This document shows, piece after piece, positions 22,959 to 34,159 of a stretch of 64,000 bases of DNA. The DNA is taken from positions 372,001 to 436,000 of the forward strand of contig JAKUHH010000230.1 of the NCBI GenBank assembly GCA_022701365.1, written 5' to 3'. The position numbers were made by a program, and so were the translations under genes. Source of the DNA: Mycocentrospora acerina (Eukaryota > Ascomycota > Dothideomycetes > Pleosporales). Each line of letters starts with the position of its first letter. Positions within the stretch are counted from its first letter, which is position 1. The notes below the pieces were generated by a model. It worked only from the letters and a program-made list of their open reading frames with translations. It was not told where the DNA came from and made no database searches.

Positions 22959-24731
22959 ATGCCGTCGTTTGCTTTCTGGAAAAGTGCGAAACAGGACGAA
23001 ACGAAGGTGCCGCTCCTCAACAACGATGCGATTGATGAGGAGGCAGATAGGATTGAATTGATAGAGCCAAAAAATCTTGATCTGGATCCAGGAAACGAGG
23101 ATTCTGGCGTGTTTTTCTTCCGCGATGAAGATGAGCCAGAACTAAAGGTCCCCGAGACAGTAGGAGCTGCGTCGTTTGCCGAATCCACGTCGACATCCAG
23201 AGAAGCAAGTCAGCTACCGACTAGAAAAGAAGACGAACTCCAGCCCTGCCTAACCAAACAAGATGTTATCTTGGATTTGTCGAATGGCGGGGATCTAGCT
23301 TCGCAGTCGCCAACTCCATGCTTGTCACCAGATGTTTTGCCATCGAATGATTTGAAGACGTTCCAGACAACTGAGACACAAGACAATGTCCCATCAAACA
23401 AAGACGACCAATCTTTGCCAGTACGATCTCCAACTTCTCTTAGGTCTTCAGGCAATGCAATGCCCATAAATATCACCACAACAACTCAACCCTCTCTGTC
23501 AGAAAGAAAAGTAGAGTCTAACACGATTAATCAAGAAGTTATGCAGTCGCAGTCGTCGCCTTTGGTTAAGACGGAAAGCTCTGTACCAACCCTCAGATCC
23601 ATCTCAACAATTAAGCCGCTTGGAGCGGATCAGGACAACTTACTGCCGCAGTCGTCACCACCAAGCCAGTCTACCTCAATAGAACAGTCATCTGTTGCAG
23701 CGGATATCGATAATCCAGCGTTGACAGACGAAGATGGACTTTCACAGCAGTCTAGTTCGATTTATCTCTCATCAACCGACATTAAACGTCCAGCATCGGC
23801 AGCATCCGGCCAAGTCACCGTGGACTTCAATGCTGAAGACTCGGGCGTTTACCTCTCGGATAGTGAGGATGTCTCTTCAAGATCACGAACTTCCTCCATC
23901 GCTTCTAGTGATAGCGCACGATCGCGGTCAAGACCATCCTCATTCTCAATACGGCCGTCTCTTTCAACAAGGCTGTCACACTCACGTCAACGCTCCGGTT
24001 CGGCCTCGGCATCTCAAAACCGTAATGACACAGCTGCACATCGTTTGTGTCGACCTGCAGAGCTGAATCTTGGTTCGAATACCGCTGTAGACGCATCAAA
24101 GCCAAAATCCGAACTCGAGAAGAGATACGACTTGATCCGCAATTCCAAAACCCAGTCAAAAGCCGCCTTAAGATCACCTACAGATCTTTTGAAGGAACGT
24201 TTAAACATGTCCCCCAGGAAACTCGAAGAAAAAATCCGCATCTTTACACCTCCCAGACCATTAGTTAACGGCTGCTTGCTGCCTGGTCCAGGAGCAAAAA
24301 TGGAAGCCTTCACTGGCACTTCAGTGCGTGCACGGACTGAGCTAGGAAACAGGCCAGCATGGTGGTGCAAATTCGACAAACTTGTAGTGTTTGATGGAGT
24401 TGAGACATTGGAGGAAGGCGAGATGAAGTTCCACACGCGAACAAGTAAGGGCCTAACCATTGCACGACGACGTGGCGATATGGAGAGTATCATAATCCCC
24501 ATGGATTGTGAACATTGCCAGGAAATGCTTAACAGACATGAGTGGAAGTACGACATGCGTGTTTGCAAAAGAAGTGTTTGCTGGGACTGCAAAGAGAGGT
24601 GCAAGTGGGAGCTTGAACAAGAAAAGGAGGTGATGATCAAGAATGGGGTAGAGAGTGAAGACCAAAAGGCAGACGCAATCAGATATAGGGCGGACAGCAT
24701 GCTACAAGATGAACAAAGTAGAGGAAAATAG
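22959..24731 (+). CDS. Orphan Ser-rich protein with C-terminal six-Cys cluster
   Basis: A single exon of 590 residues. Residues about 1-400 are Ser/Thr/Pro/Gln-rich and look disordered, with repeated short acidic motifs such as EDSGVFFF and EDSGVYLS. From about residue 380 order increases: SELEKRYDLIRNSK, LKERLNMSPRKLEEKIRIFT, then RPAWWCKFDKLVVFDGVETL. The C terminus has a cysteine set C517-X2-C520-X15-C536-X4-C541-X2-C544-X3-C548 inside MDCEHCQEMLNRHEW and VCKRSVCWDCKERCKWE, followed by a charged helix. The spacing suggests zinc binding, but I match it to no named finger. No signal peptide or membrane segment is seen. It is likely intracellular, perhaps a scaffold or regulator. The function is unknown. 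Confidence 0.85.
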   Translation: MPSFAFWKSAKQDETKVPLLNNDAIDEEADRIELIEPKNLDLDPGNEDSGVFFFRDEDEPELKVPETVGAASFAESTSTSREASQLPTRKEDELQPCLTKQDVILDLSNGGDLASQSPTPCLSPDVLPSNDLKTFQTTETQDNVPSNKDDQSLPVRSPTSLRSSGNAMPINITTTTQPSLSERKVESNTINQEVMQSQSSPLVKTESSVPTLRSISTIKPLGADQDNLLPQSSPPSQSTSIEQSSVAADIDNPALTDEDGLSQQSSSIYLSSTDIKRPASAASGQVTVDFNAEDSGVYLSDSEDVSSRSRTSSIASSDSARSRSRPSSFSIRPSLSTRLSHSRQRSGSASASQNRNDTAAHRLCRPAELNLGSNTAVDASKPKSELEKRYDLIRNSKTQSKAALRSPTDLLKERLNMSPRKLEEKIRIFTPPRPLVNGCLLPGPGAKMEAFTGTSVRARTELGNRPAWWCKFDKLVVFDGVETLEEGEMKFHTRTSKGLTIARRRGDMESIIIPMDCEHCQEMLNRHEWKYDMRVCKRSVCWDCKERCKWELEQEKEVMIKNGVESEDQKADAIRYRADSMLQDEQSRGK

Positions 24732-25075
24732 TCTATTAGAAGACATGGAATAGAAGAGATATAGGTGGGAAGTTATATACAATACTATTATCATGATAGG
24801 AAAGCATTTGGAAAGTGAGGAAGCACACACCTGATTGAGTTGATGAAATATCTTCACTAGATTGTTTTGTCATCTTGTGCACATAAAACAATAGTGTCAG
24901 ATACGACATTTGCATGAAAGGTAGCAGGAACCCACTTGGATGAATATGATGCGAGAGTTCGAGCGCGCATCAAAACTCGGAAGGAGTGGAAAATGATGCC
25001 GATGACGCTGATGAGATAAAGATGAGAGCTTGGCTTCAAAGTTTTGATCACCAAGGGAGTTACTACATGGTATGG
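24732..25075. other. Convergent 3' spacer
   Basis: 344 bp between the ends of two converging genes. It is AT-rich, consistent with untranslated regions, and no gene is visible. Confidence 0.5.
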
Positions 25076-25948
25076 CTAGTCTAGCTCCATCGCATCGTCC
25101 ACGTACTCAAACGGAACGTCATCCATTTCCATACCGTCACCTGAGTACGACTGAGCTTGGAAGTCTTGGCTTGTGAGGCCTGTACCATTAAGCTCAGGAT
25201 TGGTGTACCCTTGTGCGACGCCGTGAGCATTTTCACATCCAGAAATAAGGGTTCGGAGCATGAGCTCCAAATCCAAATCTTGAAGCTTGACATTCTTACG
25301 AGAAACTTCATCTTCTGAAGTCCAGTCCGAACTAGCAACCTTTTCATCGGCGTCCTTCCACGCGTTGCGATAGTCCTTGGCAAGACCCAGCTGGATGCGA
25401 ACATCCTGTATCCCCAGTGAGAAATGAAGCGGGCATTTTTCATCGTCTAATGCTTCCAGGAGATTTGCGTGAAATGCATGTGAGGCCAACGGTCGGATCC
25501 TCTGTAGATCTGGGTTTGTGATGTATCGAAGGGCATTTACATTATTACGTGGAGCAGCTGCAGAGATATCTATACCAAGAATACTCAGGCAGGTAGTGAT
25601 GTAGCGCTCGAGAAGAGTGTAAAATTCGAAGAAGTCCACTTTGAACATGGACTCTGCCTGCTTCTTCTTCAAATCAATATCTCTCCTTCACGGATTCACA
25701 ACAAAGCAATCACTCACACTCAACGCGCCTGCCGTACGTGTGTGACGCAAATTGTCATATTCATTTTGCTGTTCTAGTGCTTGCGAGATCGCTACGGCTT
25801 TCCCGTGAGACACCATCAGCAGCTCTGCCTTCCATTGCAAGCGACCTAACAGACGCGTCACTCTACTCTTCTCTTTCTTCAACTTCTCCTCTCGCGATTG
25901 AGCTAAACTTTCAAGGGGTGTTTTTGGTGCGTATTTGGACGTCTTCAT
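25076..25948 (-). CDS. Orphan alpha-helical protein with acidic tail
   Basis: Two exons. The preferred model is 25948-25718 and 25657-25076, with a 60-nt intron (GTGAGT...AAGCAG) and 270 residues. An alternative with a 39-nt intron (25719-25681) also keeps frame and gives 277 residues. Residues 1-75 are basic and helical (REEKLKKEKSRVTRLLGRL, ISQALEQQNEYDNL), a likely coiled coil. Next is SMFKVDFFEFYTLLERYITT, then a helical core (HAFHANLLEALDDEKCPLHF, DVRIQLGLAKDYRNAWKDAD). The end is acidic (EMDDVPFEYVDDAMELD). I recognise this only as a type seen in filamentous ascomycetes. A structural role in a nuclear or kinetochore-like complex would be a guess, so no function is given. Confidence 0.75.
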
Positions 25949-27389
25949 TGTATATCATCGATGGAAGGCAAATCGTGGTGGTAGTTACAAATATGACGAG
26001 GATTGGCGCGCGGCAAACAGCAAGCTAATGGCGATGCGATTTCAACTGCGAAGCACGATACAAAAAATAAGTTGCTTACATTGCAGATGAGCAGACTAAC
26101 TTTCGATAAAGCGGATCTGGTCATGCATTGCCCGTGGGAGTGAGCATGAAAAACGCTGTTTCTGTCTGCTGCAGAATTGCGCAACCTCCAGCTGAGTCAT
26201 ATAGTCAAGCATCGTGAAACTATTTATGTCCATCATCTTACTACAACTAAATACACTATACGATTTCATCGCAGGCACCGAAAATACTTAGTGTACGAAT
26301 GTACACCAGCAGATACAGAGCAGCACGACACGTGGTGACGTGACATCGCGTTTCTACCTGAACGCGATAATACGCTTGGGCTGCTTCCCTCGCTTCAGCC
26401 TGATCTCACGAATTAGCACTCGCTGTTTAGTATCAACTTGAGAACTTGTAAACTGTCTACTCTCGACTTTCAACCCATCTCCCTTTTCGTTGAATGTTTA
26501 ATATTCAATGTTGTGGCCCTCAGCCGCCCCGCGTCATCACTACAGAAACCTGCCAAGTTTAATCAACCTTGAGGACCTGAAGCAGTCATCTCCCGTCGCA
26601 CTTCGCGGAGGCAGGTTACAGAAGCTGCTGTTAAGGAAGCTGTCGATGATAAGAGAATAGGTTCTGGAAATCAAGAAATTCGTAAGCAATCCTACAAGGG
26701 ACTGCAAGTCGAGGCGTGCAACATCACAACTATGAAAGATTCATATATCTGGCGAGATACAGTCAAGTATCCGAACCGAAAAGATATGTGCAAATGAACT
26801 CTAATTTACTAGTACTGGTATATCCGCCAATCTTGACGTTATATGTAAAGTATCGAGGGTCGACTCAACTGTAGCGCAGCGTACCTTGCGGCGATTTGGG
26901 GTCCAACCAGATCACATAGGGCAATCCCCTGAACACAAGGACTATCGAGAATTCAGCCGCAGTAATGTAAAGGGGAAGATGTGGGGGATATTTCTTGCTT
27001 TTGCCGTTAACATTGTTCTCCGAGCTCTGAGACAGTGTTGGGTCTGTGTGACCACATAGGTCATCTGGACCAGTAGTGCCGATAAATGTGCAAATAGAAC
27101 TGCCATCTTGCAAGATAATTAGTGCTGATGTCCTCTTTGAATTATACAATCTCATTTACATCGTAGTGAGAAAATGGCATACATCCGACACAGAATATTT
27201 GAAGGCTATGGCGCTCCCTGGCAATCGGCGTACGCATACACGCCAAGCCTAGCGGCGACTTCACGTCAAGCTCCGCCCAAGCTCCCACCATCAAACACGA
27301 CCACCACACGCACGCTTCCAACTCACTCAACCCACTTATCTCACACCACCGCCAGGTTCTCTATCATAGATCCCGTGTCACCACACAAG
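25949..27389. other. Divergent spacer before RPN12
   Basis: 1.44 kb between the orphan helical gene (minus) and RPN12 (plus). It must contain both promoters. A 96-codon minus-strand frame (26865-27155) and others were judged chance. No other gene is seen. Confidence 0.45.
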
Positions 27390-28296
27390 ATGGCCGAAAA
27401 ACAGCTCCAAACTGCGCTCCAGCACCTCCGTCAGACACTACATTCACACAACTACCAGCAATCCACATCACTATTGTCGAAAGCCAAAGTCGCCCTCCTC
27501 AACCTCAACGCCCTCATTCCTTCCGAGAAGAGCCCTCGGAAACACCTGCAGGCCGCGCGTGAAACCCTCGAGCTCGGCGCCATCATCTCCATCCGCCTCA
27601 AAGACACCGTCTCCTTCACGCGCTACTTCCAGCAGCTGCAGCCCTTCTACTCGCTCCCCGAGTCTGTGCTGCCACGTGATGGCAGCAACTCAAGCAAAAT
27701 CACGGGCTTGTACTTGCTGTTGCTGCTGAGCGACGGCGACTACGCGGGGTTCCACACGCTGCTTGAAACGCTTGAGGTGGCGGCGGCGCAGGAGAAGCGC
27801 AAGCTGGAGGATGATGCATTTGTGCAGTACCCGATTAGATTGGAGCAAGCACTTATGGAGGGGAGCTATGATAAGGTGTGGGGGGAGACAAAGGGTGAGA
27901 GGGTTCCAAGTGAGGAGTTTGGGTTGTTCTCGGAGGTACGTCACTATACGCATGTGTTTCTACAAGCCGAGTCTAGTTGAGTCCGTCATGGAGAAGAAAG
28001 AAAGTACTAACACAATCGTCTAGATTCTTATCGGCACCATCCGCAAGGAAATCGCCTCATGCAGCGAACGGGCATACCCCTCGATCCCCATCGCAGATGC
28101 CAAATCCCTCCTGTTCCTCGAATCAGAAGGCAGCGTCGTCAGCTTCGCAAAAGAATCTGGGTGGGTGGTCAAGGACGGGAGAATATACTTTCCTCAGCAG
28201 GACGACGACTTCCAGAGCAAGGATATTCTCGTCACAAGCGACCAGGTCATTGAGAACACGCTTGGCTATGCGAGGGAGTTGGAGATGATCGTCTAA
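27390..28296 (+). CDS. RPN12: 26S proteasome lid subunit Rpn12 (PSMD8)
   Basis: Two exons, 27390-27935 and 28024-28296, give 272 residues, the usual size for Rpn12. Exon 1 codes the helical-repeat part (LQTALQHLRQTLHSHNYQQS, LELGAIISIRLKDTVSFTRY, FQQLQPFYSL, ITGLYLLLLLSDGDYAGFHT). Exon 2 starts ILIGTIRKEIASCSERAYPS and carries the winged-helix end of the PCI/SAC3-GANP domain (IPIADAKSLLFLESEGSVVS, GRIYFPQ). The C-terminal helix (VIENTLGYARELEMIV) joins the lid helical bundle and is the last step in lid assembly in yeast (family knowledge). The ATG at 27390 is chosen because it matches the family N terminus. The open frame runs further upstream without conservation. Confidence 0.95.
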
Positions 28297-30088
28297 GAGC
28301 CTGAGTAAGACGGAGTGGGTGGCACTTAGGGATGAAGGAGAAAGAAAAGCGCACGGTGCTGTACGATAATGATTAGTCCGTTGGTACTATAGGAAGCACT
28401 GGTGGTCGAGCAGGTGGGGGAAGGTGGAATAGGCATTATAGACTCATGGTGACGACGATGAGAATCATCAAATGAAATGATATACAAGCATAATAAGCAG
28501 CTGTCTATGAATATGCATGTTCTCGCTTCTCGAGTCTCTTCCACATTACATGCCTCTGTGGATAAAGTCTATTCGTATGTACGGCTTGTAAAAACTAATA
28601 GACCATCGAAACATCACATTTTGCATTGAAACTTACAAAGAAAGATGCAACCAACTGCTCCATCATATTATTTCTTCTTGGTGTTTTAGAAGGTAGAGAT
28701 TGCATGTGAAAGGAACGATGAGCAGAACAAGGTTTTTGCGCTATATCATTCTTCTTCCTCGAAAACAAACCATCCTTTTTAATCCAAGAGTCATTTTCCT
28801 TCATTTTCTCGTCGGGGTATATAGTGCAGAGAAGGACTCATCTGGAGTTCAGAAACTTATTTGATAGGTGTAGATACTGCGTTGGTCAAGCACAAGACAG
28901 TATTGGTGGATGTGAACTAGAAAGTAGAAAGAGACACAGCGAATTTCCACACGGCATTTCATCAGTCTAGTCTTTTCGGCTAAGTATCGTTGAACTACAG
29001 TGGACATGTAGCAAAGAATCTTATTAGACGGATACATAGATGTATGCTCAAATGAGAGAAAGGATAGCTATAAACATTATGTAACATGAATTTTCACTCT
29101 CTAAGCATAAAGAGTGGGCAAATATAATGGATGTTAGGAGCGAAAACGCTTACAATTTGTTAGCCATATATTTTATCCGATCGATTAGCCGGATCATGCA
29201 AGTACAAGAAAGAGCAGAATTCCTTTGAGATGTGTTCATGACAGCGAATGAGTACTAATTTACATGTTAAAGAGTGAAAGATTTGACTTTCAGATACACA
29301 GTTTATGGGACATATAATCGTCACATATTGGTTGTTCATCTCACCCTGGTTCAATGGAAAAGAACATGCCTAATGGCCTTAAAGTGAGATTATCAGGACG
29401 ATCACCAATAAAAAAGAAACAAGATAGGATGAAGTTAAAAAATCTGGTGGGAAATCAATTGGGCTAAAAATGAAATACGCTAAAAGCGTAATTAACAAAT
29501 GTGTTTTAGAAACACATATTATACCTAAGATGTAATGAAGACATTTTCTAAGAATGACCGAGTTTGTAGCTGCCTCCCTCACAGCACACCTAAACTGTGA
29601 TTTGGTACTTTTTGCAAAGTAATGCGTTCTTTGTTGTGGAAAACACAGAAATACAGTAATGCACAAACATATGCTCATTTTCGTGGTAAAACTATTAATT
29701 CTCTTTGAATTTTTTGACTTATGCTTCTTAGTTCCAAGATCGAAAATTCGAGGAGTAATTAGTGAAAGAAATCATATGCAGTTTCGAGCAGACATTTCTA
29801 CACACATGCTAAACTAATCGATCAAAGCTCAATCTACAAGCAAATCCTACTCCAAGTAATGTGCGCGTCAGTATAATCAATTTAACTCCGTAAACTAGAA
29901 GACAGTGTAATGGACACTATCGCCGCACAAGAGCAGGCACGGTGCCCTCTTCTACTGCAGCATTTCCCCAAGAGATCAATTTTGATAGCGAAAATCGGTT
30001 CTAATAGATCCACCAATGAAACTGGAAAGTGTTAATACGCGCTACCTGAGCCATAATATACTACAAATCATTTGCATATAAGTAGTGG
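28297..30088. other. AT-rich gene desert
   Basis: 1.8 kb without any gene I can support on either strand. Base composition is visibly AT-richer than the flanks from about 28550 on. No transposon protein, long terminal repeat or RNA gene is recognised. Confidence 0.55.
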
Positions 30089-30815
30089 TCATGGTGTGCT
30101 TTCGCGCTTGGAAGGCCTCAACATGAGCTGCAGTATTGTGAGTTGGCATCCTTTTCACATGAAACCTGGATATTCTTACAATAAAGTGCAATGTCTCATT
30201 TCCTCCATATTTCCTCAAATCCAGCTCCACTTTCTTGGCCTCTTCAAATCCATGCCTCGCATACATGGGCGCTCCTACAGGACTCGCCTCAAGATATGCT
30301 TCTAAACCTGCTTCATCCGCTTTCCCGCAGCCCCAGCGTACGAGCATACCGCCCGCCCCTCGTCTCTCATGGTTGGGGAGTGTAACTAGGGTATCGAGAA
30401 CGTAGTATGGTCGCCTCCCCATGATGTCCTTCTTACCTGCGTTGAAGAGGTCATAAAGTCCTTTCACCAGCTCTGGGTCAGACTCATCATACGGCTCTGG
30501 AATCTTGAGGTCTTCTTCTACTTCTTCGTCTGTCCTCTCAGCTGCACCCTCCTTCTTGGGCTTTACGTGACGCCACCGTGCTCCAGCGATTATCTCTCCA
30601 GTGGAGGTATCAACACACTTAAGGTAGAGGACACTTTTGTTGATCACACCGCTTCGAATCTCCTCAGTAACTCTATCTAGAGTTTTTTGTGAGGGCTCGC
30701 CGCGAGAGTAGAGAATTTTGTTAACGGTAGAGCGGAAAACTTCGTGTCGAATACGCATGTATTGCTGTGCTTCTTCGGGCTTCAGCAACGAGACCTGGAG
30801 CTTTGAATCCGGCAT
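30089..30815 (-). CDS. GNAT-family N-acetyltransferase
   Basis: Two exons, 30815-30180 and 30127-30089, give 224 residues. Exon 1 has the GNAT fold order: an N-terminal substrate region (LLKPEEAQQYMRIRHEVFRS), strand IIAGARWRHV, then YYVLDTLVTLPNHERRGAGG with the acetyl-CoA pyrophosphate loop (RRGAGG), and GLEAYLEASPVGAPMYARHG. The last exon supplies LMLRPSKREST-Pro before the stop, a common ending of fungal GNAT enzymes. If the 52-nt intron is kept, translation continues to a longer unrelated tail stopping at 30042. I consider the spliced form correct, because GTAAGA and CTGCAG are good sites and the ending fits. The substrate is unknown. It has no signal or targeting sequence. Confidence 0.88.
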
Positions 30816-31613
30816 TATGGAAAAAGTGATAATTCAGGAAGGAGAACGTTTAGGTGGATATCGTGATCGGTCCGAATGTTGTTGCAGATGACGCTGGTGT
30901 GTTGAAGAGGTAAGGGTGGTGTAGTGTCTTGTCGAATTCAAACGAGAAGGGGAGTTGACAGCGAGCAGGAGATTTAGAATGATAGCCTCCACGTATTCAA
31001 GTTGTGGATTGGGGGGGATGCTAGGGTTAGCCCTGACCTTATGTACTCGGAACTAGAGGTCGGAATCGGAGTAGCGGGTGACACATGAAGTCCGAAGGCA
31101 GGTGAATCGAAGGGATCCTCCAATGAGCGACAGTTGATACCAGATCGACTGTCGTAAAGTGTCAAGTACAAGGCGTACTCGTGACAAGGGTGTCATGGGC
31201 GGCCAACTCCAGTAGATTCTGGGGAAGCCCGAGGACGGCTTCCTTCGGTTCAACATGGTCACGATGGTGGATGACGGGTCTGGGGTTGGTGAACGGGGAG
31301 TTCCCTGAGGTTGCCCGCAGTTCCAGCAGGCCGGTTCCCCTCCACCGGAATGGCTGGAAACTGCCTGCGGTCAACATGAATATATGGCTTTGCAGAGGAT
31401 CGATTTTCCAAAATGCAGTTATTGTGAACTTCCTATTATGGTAAGTACATAAAATCGTTGATCACGGACACTCGCTTGCCCTTGCCTCCGCAGCTAATGT
31501 GGGATGCTGGTCCACGCTAGCAGCATGGCCCTAGCGCTAAAAAAAAGTGCTCCTGCCTTTGTAGTTTTCGCGACTTGCCCGTCTGAAGCCGCATCTCATC
31601 ACGCGCTGTCACA
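30816..31613. promoter_or_regulatory. Divergent promoter between GNAT gene and UTP18
   Basis: 798 bp between two head-to-head starts, holding both promoters. Short frames at 30.97-31.44 kb on both strands are not supported. No specific site is claimed. Confidence 0.4.
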
Positions 31614-33669
31614 ATGGCTCCGGTAGCAACAGTTCCCCACAAGTCAAACGGCCACCGCCGGTACTTGCCTGAAGATGCCGCCAATTCTCCCAAATTCGAG
31701 CTCGACAATGATGGCAGCTATGCAGAGGCAGGAGCGCTGCAGAAGTTGAATGGACTGCAAGAGCCTGAGTGGGAAGGGTTTGGGGGAGAAGACGAGGAAA
31801 AAAGCAGCAAGGCCGACGAAGAGGATGACGCAAGCAGCGACGCGGACAGCATTGTGATTGAACTGGAGCAAAAGAAGAAGGAAAAGATTGTTAAGCCAAA
31901 AGACGCAGAGGAGGAAGAGCTCGAGCGCATTATCTTTGGAGACTCGGCAGGTTTTAAGGAGGGTCTGGAATCCTTCTCGCTCAAGGGTACGGCAGGCGCA
32001 TACGGAGACAGCTCAGACGAAGAGCAGGGCGAAGATGCAGACTTGGATAACGTCGCCGACCAGGATCTGTTCTTCTTCGATGCAGGGCCGGTCGCGGCGC
32101 CTGCTGGCTCGGTTGCCGTTACAAAGGCGCAAGATTCAGACGACTCCGAAGACTCAGGCGACAAGCCCGCGTGGGAAGACAGCGATGACGAGCGGTTGGT
32201 GGTGAGCTTGGCGTCGGTGCCGCAGTTGAGGAAGCTCAGAGACACAGCCGAAGATGACCTTGTCAACGGCAAGGAATATGCGCGCAGGCTAAGGAAGCAG
32301 TTTGAGAGGCTTTACCCCACACCAGAATGGGCAATCCACGCGACAGGCAAGGCAAACAAGAAGCGCAGACGCACCATCAACGATGACGACGACAGCGGTG
32401 AAGAGTCTGCGAGCGATATGGATGTCGACGAGGAAGATCTGTCCACACAGCCTCTCGCAAGATTGCTAAAGGACGCTGATATTCTTTCGCGCAATGCAAG
32501 AGGTCCTGCGAAGAGAAGAAAGCTACAGGCTGGCACAATCGATATCCAGAGACTGAAGGATGTCTCCAAGGCAGGCCCTGTAAGCATCACACCATCTGTT
32601 GACTTTGAGAACCCTGCTGACATGTGCGAAATAGTCTGCTATTACTTCTCTATCCTTTCACCCTGCGTTCCCGCTTCTCCTATCCTCCGGTCCCAGCTCG
32701 ACGCTCCATCTCTACCACGTCAATCCCAATCCTCCACATCCCAATCCCCTTCTTACGTCGCTGCACATCAAACGCACACCTCTTACTACGACCGCCTTTC
32801 ATCCCTCGGTATCAGATTCTCGAATCTTTCTGAGCGCGCGTCGCCGCTACTTCCACGTTTGGAACATTGCAACAGGGAGAGTCGAGAAGGTTTCACGTGT
32901 CTATGGTCACCAACACGAACAGCGCACCATGGAGTACTTCTCTCTTTCACCAAATGGAAAGCACATGGCGTTACGAGGCTCTTCGAGAAAGGGCGGTGGT
33001 GTGATCAACATCCTCGATGCCAAGACACTCCAATGGGTTACCCAAGCCCGTATTGAATCGCGAGGTGGTGTTGCAGACTTTGTATGGTGGGGTGATGGAA
33101 CAGGCCTAAGCATAGCTGGAAAGAACGGAGAGATCACTGAATGGAGCGTTGAGCAGGGTGTTATTGGAAGATGGAATGATGAAGGTGCTGTTGGCACTAC
33201 AGTTATAGCTCTTGGTGGCAAGAGTGGAAGGGGTGAATGGATTGGTGGAGATCGTTGGGTTGCAGTTGGAAGCTCGTCTGGCGTCGTCAACATCTACGAC
33301 CGGAGAGCATGGAGTGAAAACGACCCATCCGTTAACAGCACAACGGCCTCAAACAACGGCATACCAAAGGCACCCAAACCGTTACGCGCTTTGCAGAACC
33401 TTATCACACCAATTTCGCACTTGACGTTTTCGCCGGATGGGCAAGTCTTGGCAATGGCGAGTCGATGGAAGAACAATGCTATGAGGTTAGTGCATCTGCC
33501 TTCGGCTACAGTATTCAAGAACTGGCCAACAGAAAAAACTCCACTCGGAAGGATCACATCTGTCGCCTGGGGTAGGCCGTCGGAAGAGGAGGAGCGAGAG
33601 GGCAGTCTGGCGCTTGTGGCTGTAGCCAACGAAACCGGTCATATCAGAATGTGGGAGGTGCGAGCTTAA
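31614..33669 (+). CDS. UTP18: U3 snoRNP/SSU processome WD40 protein Utp18
   Basis: Two exons, 31614-32579 and 32635-33669, give 666 residues. The frame appears broken near 32.6 kb, but a 55-nt intron (GTAAGC at 32580, branch CTGAC, acceptor AATAG at 32634) joins VSKAGP to SAITSLSFHPAFPLLLSSGP. Residues 1-320 are acidic and Ser/Lys-rich with nuclear signals (NKKRRRT, AKRRKLQ). The conserved lead-in EYARRLRKQFERLYPTPEWA is typical of Utp18. Residues about 323-666 form the WD40 propeller (RRYFHVWNIATGRVEKVSRV, MEYFSLSPNGKHMALRGSSR, HLTFSPDGQVLAMASRWKNN, ETGHIRMWEV). Utp18 belongs to the UTP-B group of the 90S pre-ribosome and recruits the exosome through Mtr4 in yeast (family knowledge). Confidence 0.95.
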
Positions 33670-34159
33670 TGTCTGTTTGAACATGAGGCATAGCTAGTTG
33701 TTATCCCAACGCTTAGCGGTACCATAATACGGGAGGTTCGCACTTCTCATCGTGGTCACTTCGTCATCTACTTTTAAATCTTACAACTTTCTTCCCTGAC
33801 TTATTACTCAAGCGGTCGCGTTGACTGCTTTCGACTGCCTACCCGTCAGGCTACACTGCCGCCGTGCAGGAGCGATTGTAGCCGTCCGAGCTCAGCAAAA
33901 CATGTTTTCTGCAAACTTTGTTCCAGCCTGGTTGCACTCTCTTCAGCAATGTAATCTATGCCTGCCATTTGTCTGCACACAAATCATGGAAAGAGAACTT
34001 CTTCCAATTGAAAATAGTTGAGGTGACTTCCTCATAGTCAATTTGCCTTTACCAGCACATCCACTCATACAGCCACCGCAATTTTTTGCATAGCAATTTT
34101 CTTTGACGGACATGTCCTTGTAGCTGCATCGTAATCACATCATCTCTTCATCTCTCAAT
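33670..34159. promoter_or_regulatory. Spacer and promoter of mucin-like gene
   Basis: 490 bp between the UTP18 stop and the next plus-strand start. It is pyrimidine-rich just before the start (34130-34158), as usual for fungal core promoters. No gene is supported. Confidence 0.4.

Noticed and set aside
26865..27155. 96-codon minus-strand frame with an ATG upstream of RPN12
   Set aside because: There is no recognisable domain and no splice partner, and it lies in the RPN12 promoter. It is most likely chance.
32400..32640. Frameshift or sequencing error in UTP18
   Set aside because: A canonical 55-nt intron explains the change of frame completely.
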